Assembly: GCA_016617855.1 (NCBI GenBank)
Contig: JAECUM010001130.1
Coordinates: 62,001-126,000 of the forward strand
Source of the DNA: Megalonaias nervosa
Taxonomy: Eukaryota; Mollusca; Bivalvia; Unionida; Unionidae
Direction: 5' to 3'
Length of the DNA: 64,000 bases
Positions 25,201 to 40,800 of this stretch are shown one piece after another (position 1 is the first letter of the stretch; every line of letters starts with the position of its first letter). The position numbers were made by a program, and so were the translations under genes. The notes under the pieces are model-generated. The model searched no databases. It was given only the letters and a program-made list of their open reading frames with translations, and had not been told where the DNA came from.

Positions 25201-28200
25201 CTGAAATTTGTTTTTACTTTGAGGCATATCCCTGCATCAATCAACATTTCACCACATATTGTGTCATCTGCCCTGATTTGATAGATAGTGATATTTAAAG
25301 GCAATCTCACTGTCTTTGTACATGAGTAAATATGCTTTCAATGTCTTTTAAAATATGTTCTACATATTTAAACATTTTGCTTTGTAAATCATATTGTATG
25401 AATTTGTATTGTACTCCTCTGTGAAATTTTTTTTCATTTTCTACAGTGACATGGCTAAATGTCTGCCACAACAATACATTTAGATTTTAATGGGTTATGA
25501 TAGGCACCATGGTGCATCAGGAATATTTATAAACAACAATGACAATAGCCTTCACATTTTGCTAAGAAAAAGAGTGTACTCATCTAGAAGTAAAATGGCT
25601 AGTAGTAACAACAAAATCTTGAAAGAAGTGTTTCACTTTGCTTGCAGTCATAATTCATCAATAATTGCTTGTTAGAGCCTCCAAAAAGTGTGTTTTTGTG
25701 ATTTTTGTGGCATATTTTATGTGAAATTGCTGGAATAAATATTTGAAATTAGCAAATGGATGCATTTTCATGTTCTGTTTACATACATTGCGGTTGATTG
25801 AAATGCAGAGGTAGCCAAGGAATGCTGAAGCAGGTTTCAGTGGTAACTAGTTTATTTACAGAAACAAAACTATCTAACTGCTTTCATAAAACATTGGTAT
25901 GCTTGTTTTCTTGATAGCCATAATAAAACATTTAAATTAAGAGGTATATTGATTAGGTCTAGTTATGTCTATAGTGCCTTGTGAAACAGAATTTCATTTT
26001 GTTAAAGAAACATGTCCCCACTTCAACATACGTTGGCATTCCTTGACTGCTGCTGCATTTCAACCAGTTTAAATGTAAGTCAACGGGACATGAAAATGCA
26101 TCCATTTGCTAGTGTCAGATTTTGATTCCATCTGGACAACGACAGCAAAGTAAGTATATCAGTTAGGCTTAAATTTGTGAAAGAGTGTCGATATGGGCTG
26201 CCAAGTGTGTGAGATATTCCTGAAACTTTGGTCACTCATTCTGATGTCAGTCTACCTCAAAACATGCTACACAAGGCTGTTATTTGGGTAGTAAGATATC
26301 GCACCCCACCCTCAAACAAAGATATTGGGCATGGCGTCTTACATTGTAGGACTAATTTTGACACTGCTGCAGCTTCAGACCTGCCAACCATAACAGGACT
26401 GTCTCAGTAAGGTAGTTGATTTTTTTCCATAAGTTTGACTTTTTTTCAGTAAGGTGTAACAAAATATCATGTAGTGCAACTGTTAAGTTGGGAAACATGT
26501 ATTTAAACAGTTTGGTATTTTGAAACTGATGCAGCAACAGTAAACATAATGTTTAATGGAAAAGTTTGCAAAGTACCTGTAGACTTTATTTACCTCTCAT
26601 ACAGTTGCACAAACTTCAGTTTCAAACCTTATGCAGCTCAATGGCTTGTTGCTAACTCTCAACCTGATGTAATTCTTTAAATTTTTTTTCGATTTCACAT
26701 GATGATGGCAATCACATCTCCCACCGTGAGACATACTCAAATTGACGAGTGATGTCCAATAAATATAATTGTGTCCCTTTTGGATTTTATTCACAAGAAT
26801 GTGAATATTCCTTTTTATTCTTCTATGCTGATTATGAACACTTTTTAAAAGGTTTATTTTCCCTTTCGTTTTCAATATGAATCGCTTGCTGGATGTCATT
26901 TTTTTAAACAAATTCTATAATCAATAGTTTGAACATGGAGATGCTTTGTATGAAAAAATAAGTGCAGTTTAAAGCATCTGAAGTACAATGGTAAGTTAGT
27001 GTGGTTTCCTGAATAACTCCACTAAAGGTAATACAAAACCCAGATCCAAATCAAACACAGATGAGCCGAATTTTACTGCAACAATCATATTTTCATAGTT
27101 TTTGCTTTTATTCTCTAAGTTTGTATTTTAAGGATCATTTTTTTGTATGACTTCTGGCAAAATCATGAACTTGTGCCGAATGAAGTACATCCATTGGATT
27201 TAAATCATAGGCACGACTGCATTAAACTTAAATAATATCTCCAAACTACAATAATGAAGTTTCAGAAAGCAAAAGACAAATCCGCTAATTATAAACAAAG
27301 GAGACACCAAATCAATCAAGTTTCCAAGGTGTGGAAAATTATGACTTTGTTTAGCCAAATTTGCAAAACTAAAATAGATCAAAGATAATTCTAGTCGATC
27401 TATATTCAGAATTTTAGCCTATATTATTATCATTCTTTCATAGACATGTAACAGTTAAGGGTGAATATATGCTGGTTACGTGCCTTGTACAAGAAAATGT
27501 GGGTACCTTTTCATAATTTGTAGGATTGCTTATATCAATGAAAAAGAGTAACTCATGAGTGTGTGGATCAACATGAAACAGTTATGTATGTCTAGCTGAA
27601 AAGAGATCTGGAAGAATGTGATTTGGTAGAAAAAATGAATAAAGCAAAATCTGCATCTAATATTTTTGGGAATAAACAAAGATTTAAGTGATGCTTAAAG
27701 CATGATTTGCACTGTGTAAGTACTGTACATTATAGTACAGCCTGTTCTCTTGGGTAAACTCAAACTGGCTGATGAATAAGTCTTTATTTACCTTTATTTA
27801 ATTTCATGTTGGAGAAATCAGAAAATATGTACATGCAAAATAATAAGAAAAACAATCGTAGTAGTTTATAACAGTTTCTTGATGTGGTTATTGAAAGAGC
27901 TGGTCACTTTTGTGTGACCTGTGTCGATTTTGCCAATTTTGTCTTTACATTTCTTCTGTTGACAAGTGATGGGACATCAAAAATGTTTATTTTTTTAAAA
28001 TGCATACAAGTCATGGGACACGGAAAAAAATAATTATTTTTTGTGTCCCAAGATTTACAGCCATTATAGTAAACAAAAAAAACCAAACATTTTCAAGTTT
28101 AGAATAGCTGACCCCCCCCCGCCAGGTTTTTATTTTCTCCTAAATTATTTGGCTTATACTCAAGTAAATAAGGTAAGTTATTGATCTTGACAGGTGTTTG

Positions 28201-31200
28201 TTCTGTGCTAATATATTTAATACTGTTTTAATCATTTCAACAAGTGGCGTTTGTTGTCTGCATATTTTTGATCTTTTGTTTTCTTCCTTTATAGTATTTG
28301 TAGAGGTTAATCCATGAAATTAAATAAATAAATAAATATATATGCAAACTTTGACAGGCAAAACCACGAATTTAAGTACCCACGAAAATGTCTTATTTTA
28401 CAATACCGAGAAAATTTATACCATAAAATTAAATGTTATTACAGTATCTTTAATACTAAAACATGTCTAAAAACATGATAAATGTATATGTATTTGTTAA
28501 CTTGGAAGGGCTGGTTTTACAAAGTAGTGGATGTTATCCAAATGTATCATGAGTGGCTAATGCATCTGAAGAAAACATAACAGGACCACTTCACCAATCC
28601 ATGAATTTCAGTACCAATGAAAATGATATTTTTGGCAACCATGAATACCAATACCTCAAAGTTTAAAGGAATTGACATTATTTATACTTGATACGTAACT
28701 CTTTTTTTATCTTTGCAAAATTTTATATCCTTGCATTAAGGAACTTTTTATTTTACTGACATGTTATATGTAATTTCTACTCACTGATTCATATTGATCA
28801 TATGCAATTACAAATCTTCATGGGCATCACCTATGCTATAATGGTTATCACCTAGCTGGTAGGAAGGGGAGTTAACTTGTAAGAGTTGTCTCCCGTTGTT
28901 TTTCTGGTAGGGCTGGAGAGGTAGCAGAATAAGTTATTGATAATGTAATGTGATAAGGTAATGTATTTGATAGAGGAAGTGATGCCCATAAAATTAACGA
29001 ATGTACAGTAGTTATACATGACATGCACGTAACTCTTTTGATCTTTCTAACACTTTATGTGCCTGTATTAAGGAACCTCTGTCTCTAATATTTATTACAA
29101 TAGTGAGTGATAATTATTTGAGAAATTAATTTCATGAATCTTATGCAAAGAAAAATTGCCAAAAATGTTTTATAAAAAAATCTGTCAATCTACTACCTTC
29201 AAGATAGTCCTGTTTCCCCCTACTGACAGTAGAAACTTTTTCTGTACATCTTGGTACTCCTTATCAGTGCTCTGCAGATTCACCACTTTGAGGTTTTCAT
29301 TGGAGGCCATCTTTGTCCATGTTGAAGGCAACTCGGACAAAGCCATCTCTGCAGCAAAATTTGGATAATTTGCATACAATTTCACATTAAGTGTCTCTTG
29401 GTAATGAATGTTTATGACAAATATACTTAAACAGAGTTCAGCAAATTTTAGAAACAATAGTGGTTTTGCATGTAGTGTGTACACAGCAAGCAGATCATGA
29501 CAGACTTATTGGTATATTGTTGCCTCTATATCATAACACTAGACACATATTCTTTAAACTTTGCATTCATTTCAAGCCACGTATGTATCACCAGCTACAG
29601 GAAGATGTTTGCATCTGAAATGACTCATTACTGCAGACGCATTTAATACAAAATAATTACTACATTATGTGAAAGAAGTATTGGTTGGCACCCATTTGTT
29701 GGATTATTTATCAAACATTTTACCTGTTACAGAGCATAATGAGATGTTAAATGAATTCTTTTAAACCAAAATGTATTGATAAATTTACACCGGATTGAGG
29801 CATAGATGTATGTCTTTATCGTATGTAAACATTAGATAAACAAAGAATTTAAAGAATTTTAATATCTTTACCTTTTATCTTGAAGGACTATATGTTTATC
29901 TGGCAGGGTTTACATTTTTTATTAAGTTTTTTGCAATATATTAGATGTACACTGTTAGGATTTAATTCTTAATCAGCACTATATAACCAGTATTGTGCAA
30001 ACATGCCAGTAACTCCTATACATACATGTACATAGATATTGTATAACTGAACAGTACATATTAAATTGTTATATAGTTTAAAATCTTTCCAAAAAAGTGA
30101 ATGAAGTCTTGTCAACAGAGTTCTCATGAAAATTCTTTCAATGTAAGTGGCAAAATATGTGATAGTCACATGATGCATATATCAAATCTTTCCTGAAGAA
30201 TTCAGCTAAAACAGAAGTTGCTTAATGGTTTTACCAATCTAGTTATTCCAGACCATCTGATGACAGATAATGGCTAACTGTTTAACAATATGTTATATAC
30301 AGGTGTTTCATCTAACTTTATTAGTGCAAGCTTTGATCTCTGGTGGTAACATTATTTATGTGATAATTGCAGAGCATGTCCTTACTACAGATATTGCCAA
30401 ACAAAATACATGTATCGCTTTAAATAGAAATGAACATAGCAAATCTGTCTTGAAAGACCATATTTTTTATTTATGGATAAGCTGTTTTATATAAGACAGG
30501 TTTCACTATATGTAAATACTTTTAAATGATGAGATAAAATGGCAAACCAAGACAACAAAGTTGGTCAGACATTGCTTTCCTGTGTTCTGTTGCATAAGGA
30601 GCTGTTTATATCAGAAATAACTGAAGTGAATAAATATCCCACTTTTGAAGCATATGATAAAAGCACATTATTATAATCTTAAAATCTCAGCAGAATCTGC
30701 ATATTTTATCAAGTCTGATGCAACCTTTATGAGGGCTTGGAGCACGATTGCTCTCACGCTGTTGAACTCCTTAAATTGCTTCCAGGAGAGTGATCCATGC
30801 CTCTCCCCAATCTCTTATTGTCTAAAATAAAGATTTCAACATGGTTTTTGAGTGAACTTTTCTATTTTTGTCCCAGATTTAATGGCAGTTGCCTTTCACA
30901 AATACACCTCTCCCTCGATAACTCACGTACAATGGGGTCCATAGGCATAGTCCGCACTATAAGCAAGGGCACGAGTTACCAAGGGACTTCCAAAAATTGA
31001 AAAAAATCCACTTATCTACTTATACTTCGAGAAAACCGCGGGGGGGGGGGAAGGGAACTAGGCTGTTTAATGACTGAATCCTTGTTTTACAATCCTGTCG
31101 AGAAAATTGTTAATAACACACTTTTTCTAATGAAGTTGTTCCTTATCCAGTATAAATAACATTTATTTTCAAAATGTCCAACATATGAAAGATCATTCCA

Positions 31201-32505
31201 ACTAGTTTCAACTACCATCATGTGTACACGAAAACATGTGTACTACATTACTGCTTTTCGTTTTGTTGATTAGTCTGGTTCCCAGAGGGGTATTTAATTG
31301 TATAATGCCAAGTCAGCAGTGAAAGTAGCAGGGAACTACACTAACTGTTGATACACGACGAAAAAAGATCCCTTTTTAAAAAAAAAAAAAACGAGCAACA
31401 TTTATTTGTGAGACAATCGACTACGTCGAAACTCAACTTTTGTATTGTTCAATTAGTACAATATTGATGTCGTGATTTCATTGGAAGCAAAAGTGAAACT
31501 TCTTATCATCCTTGAGGATATCTCTAAGTGCCAGTTTAGGAATTCTCTGAAACTCGCTTGCTCACAATGGTCCGTATCTGTGAAACCAAGCTCTTTTTTT
31601 GCGAATATTCGTTTCACTTGGTTGCCTTGCGATCTTTGATCACAATTATGAATGAGTCAGTTAATTTAATGTAGTTTATGTTACATACACAATAACATTT
31701 TTATAAGTGTTCGATTGATCAAATGAAGTGAGTTCACCCGACATACAACTGGGGCCACTAGATTTCAAGTTGGATGGATTTGCATGCCTTTTAACTTTTA
31801 TTTGATTCCACCTTTTTTATTTGATTCAAAAGACATAATTAACATGATAATACAAAGGAGGCCAGCTTTTAATTCAGTGCAAAGATACAACAAATACTTC
31901 CGCAAGTCAGGTATCAAAACACAGTCGGCTCTTAATTTAAGGTTCTCAGAGAAATGCTTGAGGACACAGCCGTTACGGTGGATTGACACATTTTTTGTTT
32001 AAATACACATTGCATTTATGATGATTACACTTAAGAGGAACTAAAAGATAGAATTAAAACACAAATTTCACTTAATAAAAATTATTTAATTGGCATTTAA
32101 ATAATAATGTACCGCTTACACTAGGAGTAAGTGACATTTTTATTGATCGAAATTTCCTTGAATATCTTTAATTACGGTGTACTAAGAATGTCGTTTGGAA
32201 AGAATATGTAACCAATTATATGACTTCTTCTTAAAAGCTGATAATTTCAAAATGTTGATTAAAATTTCCAGGTCCTATCTACCATTTTCAACCATAAAAC
32301 GAGTGATATGTCAACATTTCAATTACCAATTTTGATTGCGATTTTCTTCAAGTTCAATAAAAAGGGATCAATTTTTGGGGGTATTTTCTGGTTTTAAAAA
32401 ATGGGATCCATGCCTGACCCCGTGTTATAAGCAGGTTCATGAGTTATCAGGGTGCGAGTTATTGAGGGAGTGGTGTACTGACATGTTTGCAGGTTCCACC
32501 ATTCT

Positions 32506-32553
<48 letters not shown>

Positions 32554-35500
32554 TATATATATATGCCATGTGCCATAAACAATGAAATTCATAAATGATG
32601 ATGTCATAAATATTTGAGGAGAGTGAATAACTGTCCTCAACAATACCAGTGGAGCTGTTCAAAGCTCTCCTGCATTTTACAAAACACAAGCCCTTGCTTA
32701 TTCAAGAACTGAAGACTTCTACGCATGATGGCATTTTTAAAGTGTATACTGTAACTCAAAAAAACCCCAAAATAATGTAATCTTAATCTCTGCTTATTTT
32801 ATCAAGTATGGTCAAAACTTTATTCAGGACAAACTTATGATGGCAACGGAGTGACTGAATCACTTCATTTTATGCACCACTCATAGAATCAAATTCATGT
32901 GATGCCTTGTTCATGAAAGCTTTTTTTTTTTTACCAATGAACTTCCACAAGCCCTCTTCTTTACTACCACAAGCCCCTTTTCATAGTACCATCTTCAGCT
33001 GTTGTATGTAATGAAGTTGTTCATAAATGAACTGGTACCACATCCTGATGCTGTAAGCATGCATACAAAGATTTTATGAGAAACAATTCAATAATACAGC
33101 CTATGTTGTAGTAACAAGCTCATTGGCTGTAAGATTAACTCCTTTAATAGTATGCACAAATTTCAGTTCTATGGTCCCACTGATCTTGATCTCATAAACT
33201 GACATTTCACAATTAATAAATATAATAATTCAAATATATCATCACATTATAAAATTCATGAATGTCATTCATAATCAAACTCTTGTATCATTAATAATTT
33301 ATGAATATACACAGCTGCCATCTTAAATGCAGTGACTCCATTTTCATGCTGGACAAACTGAACATCGTAACAATTGTACATATCAAGTTTCATAGCTCTC
33401 CCCTAATAATAAATTTTCTAGGATGACAATCATGTATGCAATGTAAATTTTAGGGGCATAATTTTTACTATGACCTTCTGGACCTCAAACCAGCTTCTTG
33501 ACAGTCCTCAAAGTAGAAATATAAAGTGATAATATTTTCAATAGACCCATCAAAGTAGTCATGCTAAATATCAAATGGGCATCATTTTCAATTAGGACCA
33601 ACAATATCTCTGAAGGAATCTGCATGTCAGGTTTCATAATAATCCCCTGGATGATCCAGGAAGACAAGTACAGACACATGATATACATTAGTAACATAAA
33701 CACCAATGGCCAAAACATCTGAACAGATAACACACAAATGGATTTGAACACTTTTGTTCGACAGTTTTCTAAATGGCTGAATCTATGGCCCAAAAGAATG
33801 GTGTTCATTATAACAGCTGACTACATCAGAGTTGTTTGTCATTAGAGGAAATGGCTCTTCCATCCCTACTATAATCAAAGTTTGATAATACTGATGACTT
33901 GGAGGGTTAGGTTTCATTAACTGGTACAATGCTTATTCAGTAAATATTTAAAATAATGTGGATGATGTTTCTCAAGACTACTGTACAAAGATACCTTGTA
34001 TAAGGTCCATTCTGACAACCTTGACAGTGTCACTATGATCCTTGACAGAAACCTCCACCAGCCTGCCAAAATCAATTGAGACTTTCTTTCCATATTTGGT
34101 AAAGAATGTGACAGATGCTTTCTGGTCCTTGTAGGCAGTCTCAATGAGCAAGTTGATATCAGCAGAGTATTCTCTCAGCTCAGAACCTTCTGAAGTATTT
34201 TCAATAAAGTGCCACTGGACAAGCTTTTTCAACAGTTCTGCACTCCTCTTGTCTTGTTCTTTCTTATCAGCTTCTCGTATAAGTCTATGAATCCCATCTG
34301 ACACTTTTATAATTCCATCAGCGACCCCCTCAATTGTAATTCTTCCAATCTTGAGGTCCACTGTAATCTGTATATCCCATTGCTGTGCAAGTCTCTGTAG
34401 CTCTGAAACCTGAAAATAAGGAGCAAGATAATAACAAGATGCTGCACTTCATCATTTGGGTGACAAAATACTGGATGTCAAATGAAAAAGTTATTGGCTA
34501 TCAGGTTTCCATATATATTCATAAGCCGAGTACAATTACAAACTGCACAAACCCAGATTTGCTATTACACAAAGTGCTGACAGATCTGGGTCTATGCAGT
34601 GTGATAGAAGTAATCAGTAGAATCAAGAAGAAAGAACCTGATCTGCTGGCACCTTATGTGATAGCAGATCAGGGTATATGTTGTTTCTAATTGGACTTGC
34701 ATGCAAGTACAGAAGGCAAATATACCTTGAAATGTTTTCTAATGGCTCTAGGTAAACAAAATGATTTTGGTGGCTGCTGAAAAAACAAAAGTTACTCAGT
34801 TTCAATTATGCCATATATTTAGGGACTCATTACGGAGGTTTTGATTTAAATTTATTTTTGAATGTTCCACACTTAAAATCCACATAATTGCTTTATTATT
34901 TACAAATACTTTGTGTTCTAAAGTATGACTCTCAAGAAAGTTGCTGCAGGAATTACCTGTATCTACTATGCATGTGAAAGTGACTTATTATGAGAAGGAA
35001 AAACTCAATAATATAGATGTTAATAGTGTAGGGATGTCAAATAAAAAAGTTACAGGCCATGAGGTTACCATATATACCATACTCAATTTCAAGCCCAACT
35101 CCAACTAGTCTAAGGACTTATATGTGAGTACTGATTGTAAATAAGGTTTAAAAGTGAATGTTTTCTCTACAGTTCTAGGTAAACAAAGTGATATTGCTGA
35201 CTGTTGAAAAACAAATGTTATTCCACTTTAATTATGTTAGCTGTATTTAAAGGCTAAGTATATATTTTACATTTCTATCACATCACTTAGAAATAACTGT
35301 GTTCAAAAGTGTGATTTAAAAGAGGTGATTAAGTTATTACTTGTCCCTGATTTGTGGTCTTGTGAAACTTAAGAAACTGAAATGACTAAAGCTACACTAA
35401 GAGTAAATATGGTCACTGATAGATTGATAGAAGAAAATGGAAAAAAAGATCACAATTATTGTTAAGAATTAAACATTTTAAATAACGAGCATTCATATTT

Positions 35501-37735
35501 TCTAACTTTTATATAATATAAGCCACACAGAGAAAATAAATACATCAGATCCCTGTTTTTAGTCAACAATATTGACAATACATTTTCTAAAATAAACTGC
35601 AATCCACTGGGGACCCTGCTCCCCTTATATCTAACCTCTTATTTTATCACATAAGATAATTTGTCATGTTTTATTTGACATTTGCTGCTCTTATTTCTTC
35701 ACCACAAATCTGTTATTCAAAGGTTTAATTAAGATATGCATATGCAAGTTCAATTCTCTTCTCCCAATGAAAGAGAATGCATTTTTTCATTATTCTTCTT
35801 CAATCTTGATCTCTCTCACTCATTTTTCTTAATTACATTCTAATTTTCCCCGTGATTATTGCCTAAACTGTGTTTAAATCCATTCTTCATCATTAAGAAG
35901 GATTTGTTAAGATTATGGTCTGCAATATGACTGAAAAAAAACCTACTTAACAGTAAAATGAGTAGTGGGGCCTACCTGGAAGGCTTTTTATAACACTTCC
36001 TGGTTTGACACAGAATATTTAGTAGTGACTATTTCTGCATCTTTCCACTTATAACATTTTGTTGTTGTGGTTAATAAATATGGCAAAGTACATGCTCATG
36101 GAAAATGGCCTTTTTATCTGTTTTTGATTATAATTTGCCAATGTATACAGCATAAAATTAATCATTTTTGCTCCATCATACTATGCAATCAATACATATA
36201 TACATCAGTTTGTTCTAGTATAACAGTATAAATAATAAACAGAGCATGAGTCAAGGGAGGTAATGCAGTTGGTAAGTGTGGACATCAAACTCTTCATTAG
36301 TTTTAATGAAAAATGTTGGGATTTCAGCCTGGGTAAATTTGATAAAGTAGCTTTTTAATATAATATCCTACAAAAACGAATCATAAGTTAAAATTCTAAT
36401 GATTTTCTTCTTAAGTGACCTGTAAATGAGCAAACACATGATAAGCAAACTGACCTGGATTAAGGGGCTGGTCAAAATTAATTTTTATTTTTCTGCCCTT
36501 TCACTACTTATTTTCTCGAAAAAGATAATATTTTTTTTTAATCTGATAAACAACAATACCAAATTTCTCCATTTCATTTTTGTGGAAAGCTCATCATAAT
36601 ACCTCTAGGTTCAACACAATTGTTGTAGAAGTTTCCTAACCTTTGCATCTTTTTTCTTTATAACATTATTTTTTATCACTTAATAATGAAACCAAAGTAT
36701 ATGTTCATGGCAAACTGCCCCTTTATCTGTTTAGAATTATAATTTGTAAACATATACTGCATAAAATCTAAAATTTTTCCTACACTTGACCAAGTAATCA
36801 ATACATGTCTAAATCAGTGGCTGGTCAGCTTGTTCCAGTATGATACCATAATGCAGTAGTTAAGTTTGGACAAACTGCCTCTTCATTAATCTAAATTATA
36901 AATATTAAGATTTCACCTGGAGTAAATTTTACCAGAGTAACATCTTTTAAACTACATTTAATGTTCTACAAAAGGCATGAAATATTATCATTTTGCAGAT
37001 TTTCTCCATAATTAACTGTTAATACCCACATATACAAATACACAATAAGCAAAGTGACCTGAATAAAGGGCTGGTCAAAGTGGTCAACTTTCATTTTTTT
37101 ATGCTTTGACTAAAGGATACTATTTTTTCAGCTGAGGATGATCATTTGTTCAAATTTAATAAACAATGATGCCAAGATTCTCCATGTCATTTTTGTCAAA
37201 TAATTTCTGGAGTTAAATTGCTGGTGGCAGAGCCTCATAGTGGCGGCAACATTCTATGGAAGTGATAATTACAGCAATAAAACTTTGACACAAAAAACAT
37301 TGAAAAATGGAGCTATCTAAGTCCCCTGCACTAGGCAGATGACAAGTGAAATATTTTAGTTTATTGGAAGTTAATATTTACAAAGTATACAGGAAAGTGA
37401 TAGGTATTGCTTGTACACTTGTTTAATCTAGATTCATTATGGGTCAGTTAGCATCTGGTCACATTTGGAAAATGAAGAGTAGGATGCAAGTCAGCATGTA
37501 CATTTTTGTGTATCATTTTCACTTAAGAAATCCAATAAAAAAAGGCAAATCCTGACCACAAATTTGGTATCTATACAATGTTTTATGCGGATGTTTTGAA
37601 CCAATTTGGATTTCTACTCTAGAAACAAAAATGTGTATGATGGAAGCATGGATGGATAGATGGATAGAGAAAAATTAAAGACACTGAAGTTGATGATTTC
37701 TCAACAGCAAAAGATAAAACCAGGGTACTAGTCTT

Positions 37736-37821
<86 letters not shown>

Positions 37822-40800
37822 GTCATATGGATATATTAAATATTGTTAGAAACAAGAAGTGAATAATAGGTCAACAGACCATAAAAAATACAGAAACTGA
37901 AAAATTCCATACAGTAAAGACATAATATTATACAGACAGAATGTTGAACATATTGGTCCCCCTCCTGAATGCCCCATCCCCCCCATGACCAGCAGCCACC
38001 CACATTTTATGGTCAGAATTCCTTGGCACCATTGATTTTATATTCTAGGAAAGCCACCCTGCCTAATACATGTAGCATACAAGCGCAAAACATGTAAAAT
38101 GTATACCTGATTAGTGGACACGTGTTGGGGTTTACTGATGGAAATCTTGTGTATGTTGGTTGATTCCTAAATTCTATAACAATAGCATTTTTTCCAACAT
38201 GTCAGTAAAGTACTTGACTTTAATCTATACAAAGAGGTAATTAATCTGATTATCCTTACTGCTCTGTTTTTCTTACATGTCAGGTTTTGTCATTATGATA
38301 ATTACTGGAATTTATTACTACCATTAGTGATTCAAGCTGTCAAAAGTTTATGAAAATTCAACCGGTACCTGTCAATCCTAATGATTGGTTTTGTGGTACC
38401 TGATCATAGGGATATTATATTAAAAGTGAACCTTAACTGCTTTGTTGCAAGCTCATACATGCTAACCCCCAAGAGAGGTATAAGCACAATTCTTATTAAT
38501 ATAAGTGGGAATTTGAGCATAAAAAAGAGTGATCTATATATTACATGTCATAATTACAAGAAATCGTATGAAAAACATACATTTATTTTTGTACATACAG
38601 TCCTACCCACTTATATCGACATCAATTATGTCGACAAGCCTCCTATTTCGACAAAAAAGCAAAGTCCCGGTCCCTTGGTCTACTATTACTACCAGAATTG
38701 TCATGCTTATGTCGACGTCGAGATAAAAAAAATAAATGTACATTTCGACAGTTTCCCTTGGTCCCAGCTTGAACAAATCCTTTGTTTTCTAATCATTTAT
38801 GTCGACAAGCTGCCAGTTCCGACCCATACTTTGTTCAACAATTAGTTGATCTTGCCGCCAGGCTTTAATTTTACCACCTTATCATGTATGTCGGCAAGCG
38901 GCCAGTTCCAACCTGTACTTTATTCAACAATTAGTTGATCTTGCCGCCAGGCTTTAATATTGCGGTCAGATAAAAAAAACCCCAGGCTTTTGTTTGGTCC
39001 TATAAAGTTGGCCTATCACCGCGATTTAAATAAAAGCAATCAAATCTGATCTGATTCTTGCATTTTCCAAAGTGATCGGTGATTAAAACAAGTTTATTGT
39101 GCTGTGAAAGTTTCCTTTTTAACTTTATTTATATTTACGATGGCTACCAACGGCAGTGTAAACGCAGATTAAATTTACAGTCTCTGGAAACTAAATATCT
39201 GGCTGTTAAGGAAGTTGAGGGTGGGGCATCTCACAAAGATGTCTGTGAAAAATTTTAAATGTATTGAGCTGACATTGTTACAATATTGTATTGTAAGAAT
39301 CATTTTCTTTTAATACCTCATTAGCACATGTCAATGTATACAATATTATGCCTTCATTAATCATATCAGCCACATATCTCTTGTTCGCTTTTATGTACTT
39401 TTCACGATGACTTCTGTAACTAAATACAAGTACTGTTTAAACCAACTTGTTGACAGGTTTTCATTTCCCTGTGAATAGCCCCATCCCCTTGATATCCTCA
39501 GTAAGATGGGAATTGACTGACCAAAATCTAGGCCAATTTCAGTACATGTACTCCAAGCGTGTAAATAACGACTATGCAACCATGTGCTTATGCCGACATT
39601 GAATAATCGTAGTGAATGTTTTTCATATCAGGATGTGACTGATGCAATATTTTATTGTGGATTTTATTACACAAAGGTAACCAAAATGTAATTTGTCAAT
39701 ATACAAGTGTATTTGACACTGGTTTTGTCTTCATGTAATTAAAATTTGCATTGTTTGTTTTCTCAAATGCTACTCACTGACGACAGGTCACCCCATACTG
39801 ACGAAAATAGTAACTTTTATCTTTTTTTCAGGCCCCCCCCCCCAACACTTATCTTAACATCCGCCTATGTCGACAATATTTCCTCGGGCCCGAGGATATT
39901 GACATAAACGGGTAGGACTGTACCTGGATCTGCAGTTAGTTAAAATTCTTGTCACAAATCAGCTAAACCTATATGGATTAGTACCAGAATACAGACACAA
40001 AAGAAAATGATAAATTATTTATACGCATCATTTGCTTTAACTAGTCTAAATGTTTAACTTTCGCTGAAAGGTCGTAAAGTCAGGTCCACAAATTCTGAAT
40101 GCTGTATTACATCATTGTCAAATTCCTCTTTCAAAATTTGTAAAGTGCTATAGATTTGTCATTTTAGTGATGCAACATATTCTTAGGTTTAACGAAATCC
40201 CTCTTCTCTAACATTTTTCAGTCATATAACATCAACGAGTCACATCAATAAAGCCCATTTCCCTTAATATTTTGTGCCATATTTTGTTTTCAGTATAGAC
40301 AGGTCTGCAACTTAAGTGCATATCAACCTATAATGAATCTGTGACACATGGTCTCAAATTCAAGAAACACATGTTTTCTTGGAAACATGTCATGTAAAGC
40401 TACTATAAACAGAAATAAAGGAAACTACTAAATGTACACAGCCAAATGGTTGCACAAGTCAAAACTATAAGATCAGCAGATGGAGGTCTATTATGGATAA
40501 ATGCACAGCATCCAACAGTCACATGACACAAGCTTCGAACTGTAATAATTATTCTTTGTTTTCCTCACTCCTGAGGACACTAGATATCATCTGTGATCTG
40601 AACTTGAAAACATTTTTTTTTTACATGAACTAAACAGGCACCCTATAGCTAATTGTATTACCTGAGTAATTATGAATGGGTAAGTACCCGATTACCTTGC
40701 ACCCATAGACAGCTTTACTAATAATCAAGATTACAAAAGCTACAAAGTACAGTATTATTTAGCATAAGTTAGTGTGATGTAATAAATTGCATGATAGCAT

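Noticed and set aside
29156..29368. 70-codon plus-strand frame
   Set aside because: Antisense shadow of a PARP exon.
32336..32689. Tyr-Ile-rich frames on both strands
   Set aside because: A TA microsatellite translated.
38381..38845. 154-codon plus-strand frame, the longest outside known elements
   Set aside because: It crosses the left end of the TIR transposon, so it is part unique sequence and part terminal repeat. No domain.
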